A stretch of 64,000 nt of DNA, from the NCBI GenBank assembly GCA_963734055.1, contig CAVTFQ010000003.1, forward strand, positions 1-64,000, given 5' to 3'. Source of the DNA: CAIWHR01 sp963734055. GTDB taxonomy: Bacteria > Pseudomonadota > Gammaproteobacteria > Burkholderiales > Casimicrobiaceae. Below are positions 43,092-52,055 of the stretch, piece after piece (position 1 is the first letter of the stretch; each line of letters begins with the position of its first letter). The notes under the pieces were generated by a model that was not told the DNA's origin, ran no database searches, and saw only the letters and a program-made list of their open reading frames with translations. A program made the translations under genes and the position numbers.

Positions 43092-43232
43092 GGCGAGGTC
43101 TCCGAATGAGTGGGATGAAGACAGGCGCGCGGCCCGTCTGATGCGTTGGTCGTGCCGGAGGCATGGGCCTTACTTCGCGCATGGCGCGCGAGGCCGTACG
43201 GGGCGCCATGTTCGCGCCCGCGGCGCGGAAGG

Positions 43233-43412
43233 TCAACTTCGATACCGCTGCATGGCGACGCGCAGCAACGCGACCTGCCGCACGAAGCTCCGGCAGGGGC
43301 CGCACCAGAAGAGGTGCACGCGCAGCAGCAGCCGGCGGCCCCACGGTAGCGGGCCGTCCAGCTCGCGCGAGATCAGCCGGGTCGCGTCCCGGCAGTTGAG
43401 GATCGAGCCCAC
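43233..43412 (-). CDS. Small zinc-finger anti-sigma-like protein (zf-HC2 type)
   Basis: 59 residues from a GTG at 43412 (a stop lies four codons upstream). The sequence has CRDATRLISRELDGPLPW, then RVHLFWCGPC, giving the Cys-x(n)-His-x3-Cys-x2-Cys zinc motif of ZAS/zf-HC2 anti-sigma factors. It ends 141 bases upstream of bufA. Such proteins usually pair with an ECF sigma factor that drives DUF2282 operons, but no sigma gene is present here. It is either an orphan or works with a distant sigma. Confidence 0.7.
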   Translation of the reverse strand: MGSILNCRDATRLISRELDGPLPWGRRLLLRVHLFWCGPCRSFVRQVALLRVAMQRYRS

Positions 43413-43665
43413 GTCGATGCCTGCCTATGCCAAGGGAGCATCGAGGCAGACTCGGTTGGTCGTGCGCCGGCCCGTCCGCTTACACCGCGGTCCGCGGCAT
43501 CGGGCGTTCGTTGACGCTGCGGCCTCGCTTCCTTGCCTTCATCGCGCGGAGCGCGCGCCGGATCCGGCCGGCCGCCTCCCGACGGCGCGGGGCGCAGAAC
43601 GCCGCCGACGCCAGGCGCTCCGCTCGCGTGGGTTAGAATGGACGGGCGTTCCGCCGCGTCCCGCC

Positions 43666-44427
43666 ATGCGCTTCACCGTCGCGACCTACAACATCCACAA
43701 GGGATTCTCCCAACTCAACCGGCGGATGGTGATCCACGAGCTGCGCGAGCGGCTTGCGGGGCTCGACGCGGACATCCTGTTCCTGCAGGAGGTGATCGGC
43801 GTCCACGAGCGGCACGCCGCGCGGCACCGGGACTGGCCCGCGAAGCCGCAGCACGAGTTCATCGCCGACACCAACTGGCGCGAGGTCGCCTACGGGCGCA
43901 CCGCAATCAACCGGTACGGGCATCAGGGCAACGCCGTGCTGTCGCGCTATCCGATCGCGACGCACGAGAACCTCGACATCTCGGCGCACCCGTTCGAAAG
44001 CCGGGGCCTCCTTCACTGCGAGATCAGGCTCGGTGCGCGCGGCCAGACGCTCCACTGCATCAACGTCCATCTGGGTCTCTTCGAGCGCGGGCGGCAGCGG
44101 CAGATCCAGGCGCTCTGCGAGCGGATCCGCGAGACGGTGCCGATGGACGCGCCACTCGTGATCGCCGGCGACTTCAACGACTGGCGGCACAAGGCGAACC
44201 GCGCGCTCATCGAGGAGCTCGGCGTGCACGAGGTGTTCGAGTCCGTTCGCGGGCGCCCGGCGCGGACGTTCCCGTCGGTCATGCCGGTGTTTCGCCTCGA
44301 TCGCATCTACGCGCGCGGACTCGCGATCCGCGACGTGCACGTGCACTACACCTATCGCTCCGGCCGCCGGATGTCCGACCACGCGGCGCTCGCGGCGACC
44401 TTCGACACCGCCCGGCGTCCGCGATGA
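43666..44427 (+). CDS. Endonuclease/exonuclease/phosphatase (EEP) family protein
   Basis: 253 residues, cytoplasmic, Mg-dependent phosphoesterase fold. Motifs in order: VATYNIHKGF (Asn), LFLQEV (Glu), HCINVHLGL (His/Asn), IAGDFNDW (Asp-x-Asn), and the C-terminal SDHAAL (Asp-His). The substrate is unknown. It overlaps the ClsB-like gene (ATGA), a frequent pairing with cardiolipin-synthase-like proteins in betaproteobacteria that suggests a phospholipid headgroup or nucleic acid role. Confidence 0.88.
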   Translation: MRFTVATYNIHKGFSQLNRRMVIHELRERLAGLDADILFLQEVIGVHERHAARHRDWPAKPQHEFIADTNWREVAYGRTAINRYGHQGNAVLSRYPIATHENLDISAHPFESRGLLHCEIRLGARGQTLHCINVHLGLFERGRQRQIQALCERIRETVPMDAPLVIAGDFNDWRHKANRALIEELGVHEVFESVRGRPARTFPSVMPVFRLDRIYARGLAIRDVHVHYTYRSGRRMSDHAALAATFDTARRPR

Positions 44428-45641
44428 CGCGGTTCGTCCCCGGCAACCGCGTCGCCCTCCTGCGCAGCGGCGGCGAGTACTTCCCGGCGCTCGTCGGCGC
44501 GCTCGACCGCGCGGAGCGCGAGGTCTGGCTCGAAACCTACATCTTCGCCGACGACGACGCGGGCCGCATCGTCGCGGCCGCGCTCGCGCGGGCGTCCGCG
44601 CGCGGCGTCGGGGTGCGCGTGATGGTGGACGGCTGGGGCGCCCGGCACTACCTCTCGCGAACGCTCGAGGCCACGCTGATCGCCGGGGGCGTCACGCTGC
44701 TCAAGTACCGGCCCGAGGTGGCGCCGTGGCAGTTCCGCTCGCACCGCCTGCGGCGGCTGCACCGGAAGCTCGTGCAGATCGACGGGCGGATCGCGTTCCT
44801 CGGCGGGATCAACATCATCGACGACGTCAACACGCCCGGACAGCGACCGCCGCGGGTCGATTTCGCGGTCAGCGTCGAGGGCCCGCTCGTCGGCCCGATC
44901 GTGCGGACGATGCAGCGCGTATGGGCGATCAACGAGCTGGTCCAGTTCCAGTCGAGTGAAGTGCCGCTCTTCCCCGAGCCGCCGCGCGTGCCGCGGGCCG
45001 GCGCGCAGACGGCGAAGTTCGTGCTCCGCGACAACCTCCGCCATCGCCGCGACATCGAGAGCGCGTACCTCGCCGCCATCCGGACCGCGAAGGAGGAGAT
45101 CCTGATCGCGAACGCCTACTTCTTCCCGGGGATCCGCTTTCGCCGCGCCCTGATCGCCGCCGCCAGGCGCGGCGTCCGGGTGACGCTCCTCCTGCAGGCG
45201 CGCGTCGAGTACGTGCTCCTCCACTACGCGTCGCGCGCGCTCTACGGCCAGCTCCTGGCCGCCGGCATCGGCATCCAGGAATACCACCGCTCGTTCCTGC
45301 ATGCGAAGGTGGCCGTGATCGACGGTCGCTGGGCCACGGTCGGCTCGTCGAATATCGATCCGTACAGCCTGCTGATGGCGCGCGAGGCCAACATCGTGGT
45401 TCGCGATTCGTACTTCACCGGCCAGCTGAAGGACGAGCTCACGCGAATGATCGAGCGCGGCGCGCGGCCGCTCGGGCCGCAGCACTGGAAGGGGCGCCCG
45501 CGGGCGTACAAGGCGCTCGTCTGGATCGCCTACGGCATCGTCCGGATTTCGATGGGGCTCCTGGGCTACGGCGGCAACGAGTGGTTCCGCGGCGGGCCGA
45601 AGCGACCGCCGCCGCCGGAGCGGGCGGACGAGGAGAGCTAG
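44424..45641 (+). CDS. clsB: Cardiolipin synthase B-like phospholipase D family protein
   Basis: 405 residues with two HKD motifs: HRKLVQIDGRIAFLGG (about 113-128) and HAKVAVIDGRWATVGSSN (about 293-310). There is no N-terminal membrane pair, so it is of the ClsB type. A C-terminal hydrophobic stretch (ALVWIAYGIVRISMGLLGYGG) could bind the membrane. It forms cardiolipin or transfers phosphatidyl groups. Coupled to the EEP gene by four bases. Confidence 0.9.
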   Translation: MTRFVPGNRVALLRSGGEYFPALVGALDRAEREVWLETYIFADDDAGRIVAAALARASARGVGVRVMVDGWGARHYLSRTLEATLIAGGVTLLKYRPEVAPWQFRSHRLRRLHRKLVQIDGRIAFLGGINIIDDVNTPGQRPPRVDFAVSVEGPLVGPIVRTMQRVWAINELVQFQSSEVPLFPEPPRVPRAGAQTAKFVLRDNLRHRRDIESAYLAAIRTAKEEILIANAYFFPGIRFRRALIAAARRGVRVTLLLQARVEYVLLHYASRALYGQLLAAGIGIQEYHRSFLHAKVAVIDGRWATVGSSNIDPYSLLMAREANIVVRDSYFTGQLKDELTRMIERGARPLGPQHWKGRPRAYKALVWIAYGIVRISMGLLGYGGNEWFRGGPKRPPPPERADEES

Positions 45642-45684
45642 GGGCCCGCTCGCGTTCGTGCCCATAGTGTGAACAGGCCCTAGA

Positions 45685-47604
45685 ATGCGCGGCATGCGCC
45701 ATTCGCTCGGAAGCTCGACCCGCTCGCTGCCCGGTCCCGCCAAGGGAGGGGATTGGCGCACGATCGGAACGCTGCTTCCCTACCTGTGGGCGTACAAGGG
45801 CCGCGTGCTCGCGGCGCTCACGGCGCTCGTCGGGGCCAAGGTCGCGAACGTCGGCGTGCCGCTTCTCCTGAAGCAGATCGTCGACAGCCTCGATCCGTCG
45901 ATCGCGATCCTGACGGTGCCGCTCGCGCTGCTCGTCGCGTACGGCGCCCTGCGCCTGTCGACGACGTTCTTCACCGAGCTCCGCGAGTACCTCTTCGCGA
46001 AGGTGACGCAGCGCGCGGTGCGCACGATCGCGCTCGAGGTGTTCCGCCACCTGCACGCGCTGAGCCTCCGCTTCCACCTCGCGCGGCAGACGGGCGGCCT
46101 CACGCGCGACGTCGAGCGCGGGCAGCGCGGCATCTCGACACTGATCAGCTTCACGCTGTTCTCGATCCTGCCGACGCTGGTCGAGATCGGCCTCGTCTCG
46201 GCCATCCTGATCGCGCGCTACGACCGGGCGTTCATCGCGATTACGTTGACCGCGCTCGCGCTCTACATTTTCGCGACGATCGCGATCACCGACTGGCGCA
46301 CGACGTTCCGCCGGCAGATGAACGAGCTCGACTCGAAGGCGAACACCCGGGCGATCGACAGCCTGCTCAACTACGAGACCGTCAAGTACTTCGGCAACGA
46401 GGAATGGGAGGCGCGGCGCTACGACGAGAGCCTGCGCAACTGGGAGCGGGCGGCGGTCAAGAGCCAGACGTCGCTGTCGCTCCTCAACGTCACGCAGAGC
46501 GCGATCATCGCGATCGCGGTGACGCTCATCATGTGGCGCGCGACCGCGGGCGTCGTGGACCGGACGATGACGGTCGGCGATCTCGTGCTGGTCAACGCCT
46601 TCATGATCCAGCTCTACATCCCGCTCAACTTCCTGGGCGTGCTCTACCGCGAAGTCAAGCAGGCGCTGGCCGACATGGAGCGGATGTTCGCTCTCGCGCA
46701 CGAGCACACCGAGGTCGCCGACGCGCCGGGCGCGAAGCCGCTCGCGGTCGGCGCGGGCGACGTGCGCTTCGAGCACGTCGACTTCGGCTACGAGAAGAAC
46801 CGGCAGATCCTGTTCGACGTCTCGTTCACGATTCCTGCGGGACGGACCGTCGCCGTGGTGGGGCCGTCGGGTGCGGGCAAGAGCACGCTGTCGCGACTCC
46901 TGTTCCGCTTCTACGACGTGACCGGTGGCCGGATCCTGATCGACGGGCAGGACGTCCGCACGGTGCAGCAGGCGAGCGTGCGCGCGGCGATCGGCATCGT
47001 TCCGCAGGACACGGTGCTCTTCAACGACACGATCGAGTACAACATCGGCTACGGGCGGCCGGGCGCGACGCACGACGAGATCGTCGCCGCGGCCAAGCTC
47101 GCGCAGATCCACGCGTTCATCACGAGCACGCCGGAGGGCTACGCCACGCCCGTCGGCGAGCGCGGGCTCAAGCTGTCGGGCGGGGAGAAGCAGCGCGTCG
47201 CGATCGCACGCGCGGTGCTGAAGGAACCGCGGATCCTGATCTTCGACGAGGCGACCTCGGCGCTCGACTCCAGGTCCGAGAAGGCGATCCAGGCGGAGCT
47301 CCGGCGGATCGCGCAGGACCGGACGACGCTCACGATCGCGCACCGGCTCTCGACGATCGTCGACGCGGACGAGATCCTCGTGCTCGACCACGGCCGCATC
47401 GTCGAGCGCGGCACGCATGGCGCGCTTCTTGCGGCGGGCGGCGTGTACGCGCGGATGTGGGCGCTGCAGCAAACGGAGGCCGGAACCGAAGCATCGAGTC
47501 CGGCGACGTCGCGGTCGGAGTCAGCGGCAGCGGAGGTCGGCGCGTTGACTGGGGACGCCCCGCTCGACACCGAGATCGACCCCGAAGCACCGGTCGCCCG
47601 GTGA
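45685..47604 (+). CDS. Atm1-type (ABCB7/HMT1-like) ABC exporter
   Basis: 639 residues, a half-transporter acting as homodimer in the inner membrane. Six membrane helices (about 30-325) include LLNYETVKYFGNEEWEARRYD, the signature of Atm1-type exporters. The ATPase domain has Walker A GPSGAGKSTL (about 393-402), LSGGEKQRVAIARA, Walker B ILIFDEATSALD and the H-loop IAHRLST. Members export glutathione-linked or metal-glutathione compounds. Start 45685 or 45694 are both ATG. Confidence 0.93.
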   Translation: MRGMRHSLGSSTRSLPGPAKGGDWRTIGTLLPYLWAYKGRVLAALTALVGAKVANVGVPLLLKQIVDSLDPSIAILTVPLALLVAYGALRLSTTFFTELREYLFAKVTQRAVRTIALEVFRHLHALSLRFHLARQTGGLTRDVERGQRGISTLISFTLFSILPTLVEIGLVSAILIARYDRAFIAITLTALALYIFATIAITDWRTTFRRQMNELDSKANTRAIDSLLNYETVKYFGNEEWEARRYDESLRNWERAAVKSQTSLSLLNVTQSAIIAIAVTLIMWRATAGVVDRTMTVGDLVLVNAFMIQLYIPLNFLGVLYREVKQALADMERMFALAHEHTEVADAPGAKPLAVGAGDVRFEHVDFGYEKNRQILFDVSFTIPAGRTVAVVGPSGAGKSTLSRLLFRFYDVTGGRILIDGQDVRTVQQASVRAAIGIVPQDTVLFNDTIEYNIGYGRPGATHDEIVAAAKLAQIHAFITSTPEGYATPVGERGLKLSGGEKQRVAIARAVLKEPRILIFDEATSALDSRSEKAIQAELRRIAQDRTTLTIAHRLSTIVDADEILVLDHGRIVERGTHGALLAAGGVYARMWALQQTEAGTEASSPATSRSESAAAEVGALTGDAPLDTEIDPEAPVAR

Positions 47605-47658
47605 CCGTGCAGGGGGGGTGCCGCGGAGCGTCGGTGGCTGCCCTCGAAGGGCGGCTAT

Positions 47659-47674
47659 TTCCTTATTTAAGGAA
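47659..47674. promoter_or_regulatory. Palindrome upstream of the pbpG promoter
   Basis: TTCCTTATTTAAGGAA, a perfect 16-base palindrome, AT-rich in otherwise GC-rich DNA, ending 7 bases before the -35 element. A likely operator for an unknown regulator. Confidence 0.5.
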
Positions 47675-47680
47675 TGGATA

Positions 47681-47710
47681 TTGGCGGCGTTCCGAGGTCT
47701 GTGCTATAAA
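47681..47710 (+). promoter_or_regulatory. Sigma-70 promoter of pbpG
   Basis: TTGGCG (47681-47686) and TATAAA (47705-47710), spacer 18 bases. Transcription should begin near 47717, 16 bases before the ATG. Confidence 0.65.
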
Positions 47711-47732
47711 GTCGCGGACCCTCAGGTCTGAC

Positions 47733-48707
47733 ATGATGAAGCAACGCCTGACTTCTGTTTTTGCTGGGTTATTTGCGCTGGCCGCCGCAGGGGTGGTTTC
47801 GGCTCAGGGGCCGGTCATCCTCGACCCGGCGAAGCTCAAGCTCGCCTCCGCGAACGCGCTCGTCGTCGATGCGATGGACAACCGCGCGATCTACACCAAG
47901 TCTGCCGACGAGGTGACCCCGATCGCCTCGCTGACGAAGCTCATGACCGCAATCGTGACGCTCGAGGGCGGCCAGCCGCTCGAGGAGCCGATCGAGATCG
48001 ACATGGAGGACTTCGACTACATCAAAGGCACGCGGTCGCGGTTGCGGATGGGGACCGAGCTCACCCGGCGCGAGATGCTGCAACTCGCGCTCATGGCATC
48101 CGAGAATCGCGCCGCGTCGTCGCTCGCGCGGTCGTATCCGGGAGGCACGCCGGCGTTCGTCGCCGCGATGAACGCCAAGGCGCAGGCCCTCGGCATGACG
48201 CACACGCGCTATGCCGATCCGACGGGCCTCTCTCCCGAGAACGTCTCGACGGCACGGGACCTGGCGATCGTCGTCGGGGCCGCGGCGCAGTACCCGCTGA
48301 TCCGCGAGTTCAGCACGACCGGCAGTCACTACGTCGAGGCCGGCCCCGGCGGACGCCTCCTCGCGTTCAACAACACGAACCACCTCGTCAAGAACAGCCA
48401 GTGGGACATCCAGCTCTCCAAGACGGGCTACATCCGGGAGGCCGGCAAGTGTCTCGTGATGCTGGCGACGATCGGAAGCCGGCCGTTCGTCATCGTCCTG
48501 CTCGACTCCGCCGGCAAGTTCACCCGCATCGGCGATGCGCTGCGCGTCCGCCACTGGCTCGAGACCGGGGAGACCCTGGCGGTTCCCGCGGCGGGCAAGG
48601 CACCCAGGGCCGTCAAGGCCAAAGGTCGCGTCACGGGATCGCTGCGCCCCTCCAAGTTCGCGCAGAATTCGCACCCGCTGAAACCTGCGAAGGCGCGCGG
48701 GGTCTGA
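47733..48707 (+). CDS. pbpG: D-alanyl-D-alanine endopeptidase, PBP7/PbpG type
   Basis: 324 residues. Signal peptide (about 1-24, VVSA before QG). The active site is SLTK (SxxK, about 68-71), then SEN (about 124-126) and KTG in LSKTGYIREAG (about 230). This is the low-molecular-mass class C group that cleaves crosslinks. There is no C-terminal amphipathic anchor; instead it ends in a basic, Lys/Pro-rich tail (about 285-324). Start is one of two adjacent ATGs. Confidence 0.9.
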   Translation: MMKQRLTSVFAGLFALAAAGVVSAQGPVILDPAKLKLASANALVVDAMDNRAIYTKSADEVTPIASLTKLMTAIVTLEGGQPLEEPIEIDMEDFDYIKGTRSRLRMGTELTRREMLQLALMASENRAASSLARSYPGGTPAFVAAMNAKAQALGMTHTRYADPTGLSPENVSTARDLAIVVGAAAQYPLIREFSTTGSHYVEAGPGGRLLAFNNTNHLVKNSQWDIQLSKTGYIREAGKCLVMLATIGSRPFVIVLLDSAGKFTRIGDALRVRHWLETGETLAVPAAGKAPRAVKAKGRVTGSLRPSKFAQNSHPLKPAKARGV

Positions 48708-48725
48708 ATTCCCAGGTAGGTCCCG

Positions 48726-48746
48726 CCGCGCCGTAAGACGGCGTGG
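48726..48746 (+). terminator. Hairpin between pbpG and msrB
   Basis: CGCCGT and ACGGCG pair around AAG, extended by CCG/TGG pairs including one G-U. No T-run follows, so it is at best a weak or Rho-assisted terminator. Confidence 0.35.
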
Positions 48747-48789
48747 GCGGCAACCGACCAATGCAGCACGTTCGGCCTGGGAGTTCGGC

Positions 48790-49272
48790 ATGAATCGACG
48801 TCATTTTCTGGGATGCACTGCGGCTGCGCTCGCGGCCGGTGCCGTCCCCGCTGTCCTTGCGGCCGATGCGCCGCCGGCGTTCTTCGGCAAGGTCGTCAAG
48901 TCCGAAGACGAGTGGCGCGTGCTCCTAACGCCCGCGCAGTTCAACGTGCTGCGCGAGGAAGGGACCGAGCGCCCGTTCACGAGCCCCCTCAACGACGAGA
49001 AGCGCAAGGGAACGTTCGTCTGCGCGGGATGTGCGCTGCCGCTGTTCGAATCGAAGACCAAGTACGACAGCGGTACCGGGTGGCCGAGTTTCTACGACTG
49101 CATCAAGGGTCGTGTCGAGACGAAGGTGGACCACAAGCTCATCTATCCGCGCACCGAGTATCACTGCGCGCGGTGCGGCGGTCACCAGGGCCACGTGTTC
49201 GAGGACGGCCCGAAGCCCACCGGGCTCCGCTACTGCAACAACGGGGTCGCGCTGAAGTTCGTCGCGGCGTGA
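48790..49272 (+). CDS. msrB: Exported methionine-R-sulfoxide reductase MsrB
   Basis: 160 residues. A twin-arginine leader (NRRHFLGC then a hydrophobic stretch, about 2-24) precedes a full MsrB domain: zinc pairs CAGC and CARC, GTGWPSFYD, and the catalytic Cys in GLRYCNNGVALKF. The usual RYCINS is RYCNNG here, keeping the Cys. It repairs oxidised Met in periplasmic proteins; export is unusual compared with cytoplasmic MsrB. Not coupled to its neighbours. Confidence 0.9.
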   Translation: MNRRHFLGCTAAALAAGAVPAVLAADAPPAFFGKVVKSEDEWRVLLTPAQFNVLREEGTERPFTSPLNDEKRKGTFVCAGCALPLFESKTKYDSGTGWPSFYDCIKGRVETKVDHKLIYPRTEYHCARCGGHQGHVFEDGPKPTGLRYCNNGVALKFVAA

Positions 49273-49344
49273 CGCCGCGCCGAGGACTGCCGCCTCAGCA
49301 AGACGAATCGGGACCCTGCGGATGGTCGCGGGAGGGCTCCGGCC

Positions 49345-51018
49345 CTAGCGCGTTGCGCGCCGGTGCTGCAGGAGCAGCTCCTTGGCGTGCGCCCGGGTCT
49401 TCGCGGTCACCGCGCTGCCCCCGAGCATCCGGGAGAGCTCCTCGACGCGCGCCGCGCCCGCGAGTGCGACGACCTCCGCGCGCACCGAACGGTCGTCGCC
49501 CTGCTTCGTCACGCGAAAATGGTGGTCGGCGAACGCGGCGACCTGCGGCAGGTGAGTGACGCAGAGCACCTGCCGGCGCCGGCCGAGCGACTGCAGGAGA
49601 CGGCCCACCGTCGCGGCGACCGCACCGCCGATTCCGGCGTCGACCTCGTCGAAGATCATCGTCGGGACCGCTGCGACCTCGCTCGTCACCACCTGGATCG
49701 CGAGCGCGATCCGCGACAGCTCGCCGCCCGAGGCGACCTTCGCGAGCGGTCCCAGCGGCTGCTTCGGATGGCTCGAAACCTGGAACTCCGCCTGCTCGTT
49801 CCCGTAGCTCGCGGGCTCCGCGAGCGGCACGAGCGCAATGTCGAAGTGCCCGCCCTTCATCGCAAGTGCCTGCATCGCTTCCGTCACGCGCCCTGCCAGC
49901 TCGTGCGCGGCGAAGCGGCGCTTCTTCGTGAGCTCCTGCGAAAGCTTGCGCCACGCGGACTCCGCCGCGGCGGCTTGCTCCGCGAGCGCGTCGAAATCGG
50001 ACGATTCCGCGAGCGCGGCGAGCTTCGCCTCGGTCTGTGCCAGCAAATCGGGCAGCGCCTCGGGACGGACGCGATGCTTGCGCGCGGCAGCGTGGATCGC
50101 GGCCAGGCGATCCTCGACCCGGGCAAGCTCGGCGGGGTCGACGTCGAGCTTCCGCCGGTAGGCGCGAAGTTCGCGTGCCGCTTCGACGAGCTGGATGTGC
50201 GCGGGCTCGAGCAGCGCGGCGATGCCGGTGAGCGCCGAATCGTGGACGGCGGCCGCCTCCAGCCTCGCGACGAGCGTGGCGAGCCGGCGTGCGATCGCCT
50301 CGTCGGCGTCGGCCAGCTCGTGCCCGACCGCCTCCGCGGTCTCGATCAGCGCCGCAGCGTGGGCGAGGCGCGCCTGCGACTGCGCAAGCGACGCCCATTC
50401 GTCGGCGGTGAACGCGAGCGCGGCGAGTTCGCGGCGGCGGAGCTCGAGCGTCTCGCGCTCGGCGGCGGTGGCCTCGCGCGCCGCGCCGGCGGCGTCACGG
50501 CGCGCCACGGCCGCACGCCAGTCGCGCCACGCGGAGGTCGTTTCGCGGACGAGCGCGGTGAATCCGCCGAACGCGTCGACCAGCGCGCGCTGGGCATCGG
50601 CGGCCACGAGCGACTGGTGCGCATGCTGGCCGTGCAGGTCGACCAGCATCTCGCCGGCGGCGGCGAGCTGAGCGAGCGTGGCGGGCCGACCGCCGATCCA
50701 TGCCCGGCTCCGGCCCTGGGCGTCCATCGTGCGCCGGACGAGGAGCGTCGTGCCGTCGGCGGACAGTCCCTGCTCGGCGAGCCAGGCTGCGAGGGCTCGA
50801 TGGCCTTCGACATCGAATTCGGCGGCGAGCTCGGCGCGCTCCGCACCCGGCCGCAGCTGACGCTGCTCGAAGCGGTCGCCCAGGAGCAGCGCGAGCGCAT
50901 CGAGCAGGATCGACTTGCCGGCCCCCGTTTCGCCGGTCAGCACCGAGAAGCCGCGGTCGAGCTCGAGGTCGAGCGCGTCGACAACGACGAAATTCCGGAT
51001 CGACAGTAACCGCAGCAT
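49345..51018 (-). CDS. recN: DNA repair protein RecN
   Basis: 557 residues, SMC-like. Walker A GETGAGKSILLDAL (about 29-42), DLHGQHAHQSL near residue 125, a long coiled-coil middle (about 150-370), signature VASGGELSRIALAIQ (about 430-444) and Walker B MIFDEVDAGIGG (about 455-466). It works in double-strand break repair. It lies 15 bases downstream of nadK, as often seen, and is probably co-transcribed. Lower Ala/Arg complexity of the coil is normal at this GC. Confidence 0.96.
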   Translation of the reverse strand: MLRLLSIRNFVVVDALDLELDRGFSVLTGETGAGKSILLDALALLLGDRFEQRQLRPGAERAELAAEFDVEGHRALAAWLAEQGLSADGTTLLVRRTMDAQGRSRAWIGGRPATLAQLAAAGEMLVDLHGQHAHQSLVAADAQRALVDAFGGFTALVRETTSAWRDWRAAVARRDAAGAAREATAAERETLELRRRELAALAFTADEWASLAQSQARLAHAAALIETAEAVGHELADADEAIARRLATLVARLEAAAVHDSALTGIAALLEPAHIQLVEAARELRAYRRKLDVDPAELARVEDRLAAIHAAARKHRVRPEALPDLLAQTEAKLAALAESSDFDALAEQAAAAESAWRKLSQELTKKRRFAAHELAGRVTEAMQALAMKGGHFDIALVPLAEPASYGNEQAEFQVSSHPKQPLGPLAKVASGGELSRIALAIQVVTSEVAAVPTMIFDEVDAGIGGAVAATVGRLLQSLGRRRQVLCVTHLPQVAAFADHHFRVTKQGDDRSVRAEVVALAGAARVEELSRMLGGSAVTAKTRAHAKELLLQHRRATR

Positions 51019-51033
51019 TGCCTAAGGCGTGCC

Positions 51034-51939
51034 CTACGGCCGCACTTTCTCGGGCGTCTCGCTCCAGTGCAGCTTCTCGCGCAGCATCGCGAAGTGATCG
51101 TGGCCCTCGGGGTGGAGGAGCCGCACGAGATGCGCCGAGCGACGGACCTCGACGCTGTCGCCTTCCGAGAGCTGGAAGTGCGCGTGGCCGTCGCAGTGCG
51201 CCCATGCGTCGTTGCCCCGGAGCAGGGTGACGCGGATCGTCGCCCCGTCGCCGATGGCGATCGGGCGGTTGGTGAGCGCGTGCGGAGCGACGGGGACGAG
51301 CAGCAGTGCCGGGACCTGCGGATCGACGATCGGTCCCTGCGCGGAGAGCGCGTACGCCGTCGACCCGGTCGGCGTCGCGATGATGAGGCCGTCCGAGCGC
51401 ATCGCATAGACGAAGCGACCGTCGATCTCGACGGCGGTGTCGATCATGCCGCCGGACGTGCCCCGGTTGACGACCACTTCGTTCAGCGCGAGCGCGGTCT
51501 CCGCGGGGCCGTCGCCGACCCGATGCACGACGGCCTCGAGCAGCGTGCGCCGCTCCTCGACGTGGCGGCCTTCGAGGATCGGTCCCAGGACCTCCTCCAT
51601 GCTGGCGATCGGAATGTCGGTGAGGAACCCGAGGCGGCCCTGGTTGACGCCGATCAGCGGCACGTCGAAGCGCGCGAGCTGTCGCGCGACCGCGAGCATC
51701 GTGCCGTCGCCACCGACGACGATCACGACGTCGGCGGCGTCGCCCAGCATTCCCGGCTCGACCGTCGCATAGCCCGGAAGGGGCGCGGCCCGCACCGTTT
51801 CGGCGTCGAGGACGACGGCGTGACCCCGGCGGGCGAGGAACGCGGCCAGCCGGGAGAGCGGATCGGCGATGCCGGGGCTTGCGTAGCGCCCCACGAGCGC
51901 GACGCGCCGGTATCGGCCGGCGGGGGGAGGCGCGGGCAT
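51034..51939 (-). CDS. nadK: NAD kinase
   Basis: 301 residues. The catalytic GGDGT motif (VIVVGGDGTMLAVAR, about 66-80), GVNQGRLGFLTDIP, ALNEVVVNRG and SDGLIIATPTGSTAYALSAQGP are all present. It phosphorylates NAD to NADP. ATG 51939 is taken. It is divergent from hrcA with 116 bases between, and leads into recN. Confidence 0.96.
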   Translation of the reverse strand: MPAPPPAGRYRRVALVGRYASPGIADPLSRLAAFLARRGHAVVLDAETVRAAPLPGYATVEPGMLGDAADVVIVVGGDGTMLAVARQLARFDVPLIGVNQGRLGFLTDIPIASMEEVLGPILEGRHVEERRTLLEAVVHRVGDGPAETALALNEVVVNRGTSGGMIDTAVEIDGRFVYAMRSDGLIIATPTGSTAYALSAQGPIVDPQVPALLLVPVAPHALTNRPIAIGDGATIRVTLLRGNDAWAHCDGHAHFQLSEGDSVEVRRSAHLVRLLHPEGHDHFAMLREKLHWSETPEKVRP

Positions 51940-52055
51940 GGGGCGGATTAGACCACACGCGGCGGCACGTCCCAAGCGGACGGACGGCCGAAGCGGATGC
52001 GCGGGCGGACGGACGGCAGCAGGGCGCCGGCGCGCGCGTGCGGTCGGTCTGTAGA

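Noticed and set aside
49363..51009. 548-residue plus-strand frame opposite recN
   Set aside because: Shadow frame of low complexity; recN motifs are complete on the minus strand.
51940..52055. CIRCE element upstream of hrcA
   Set aside because: No TTAGCACTC / GAGTGCTAA pair is present in the gap.
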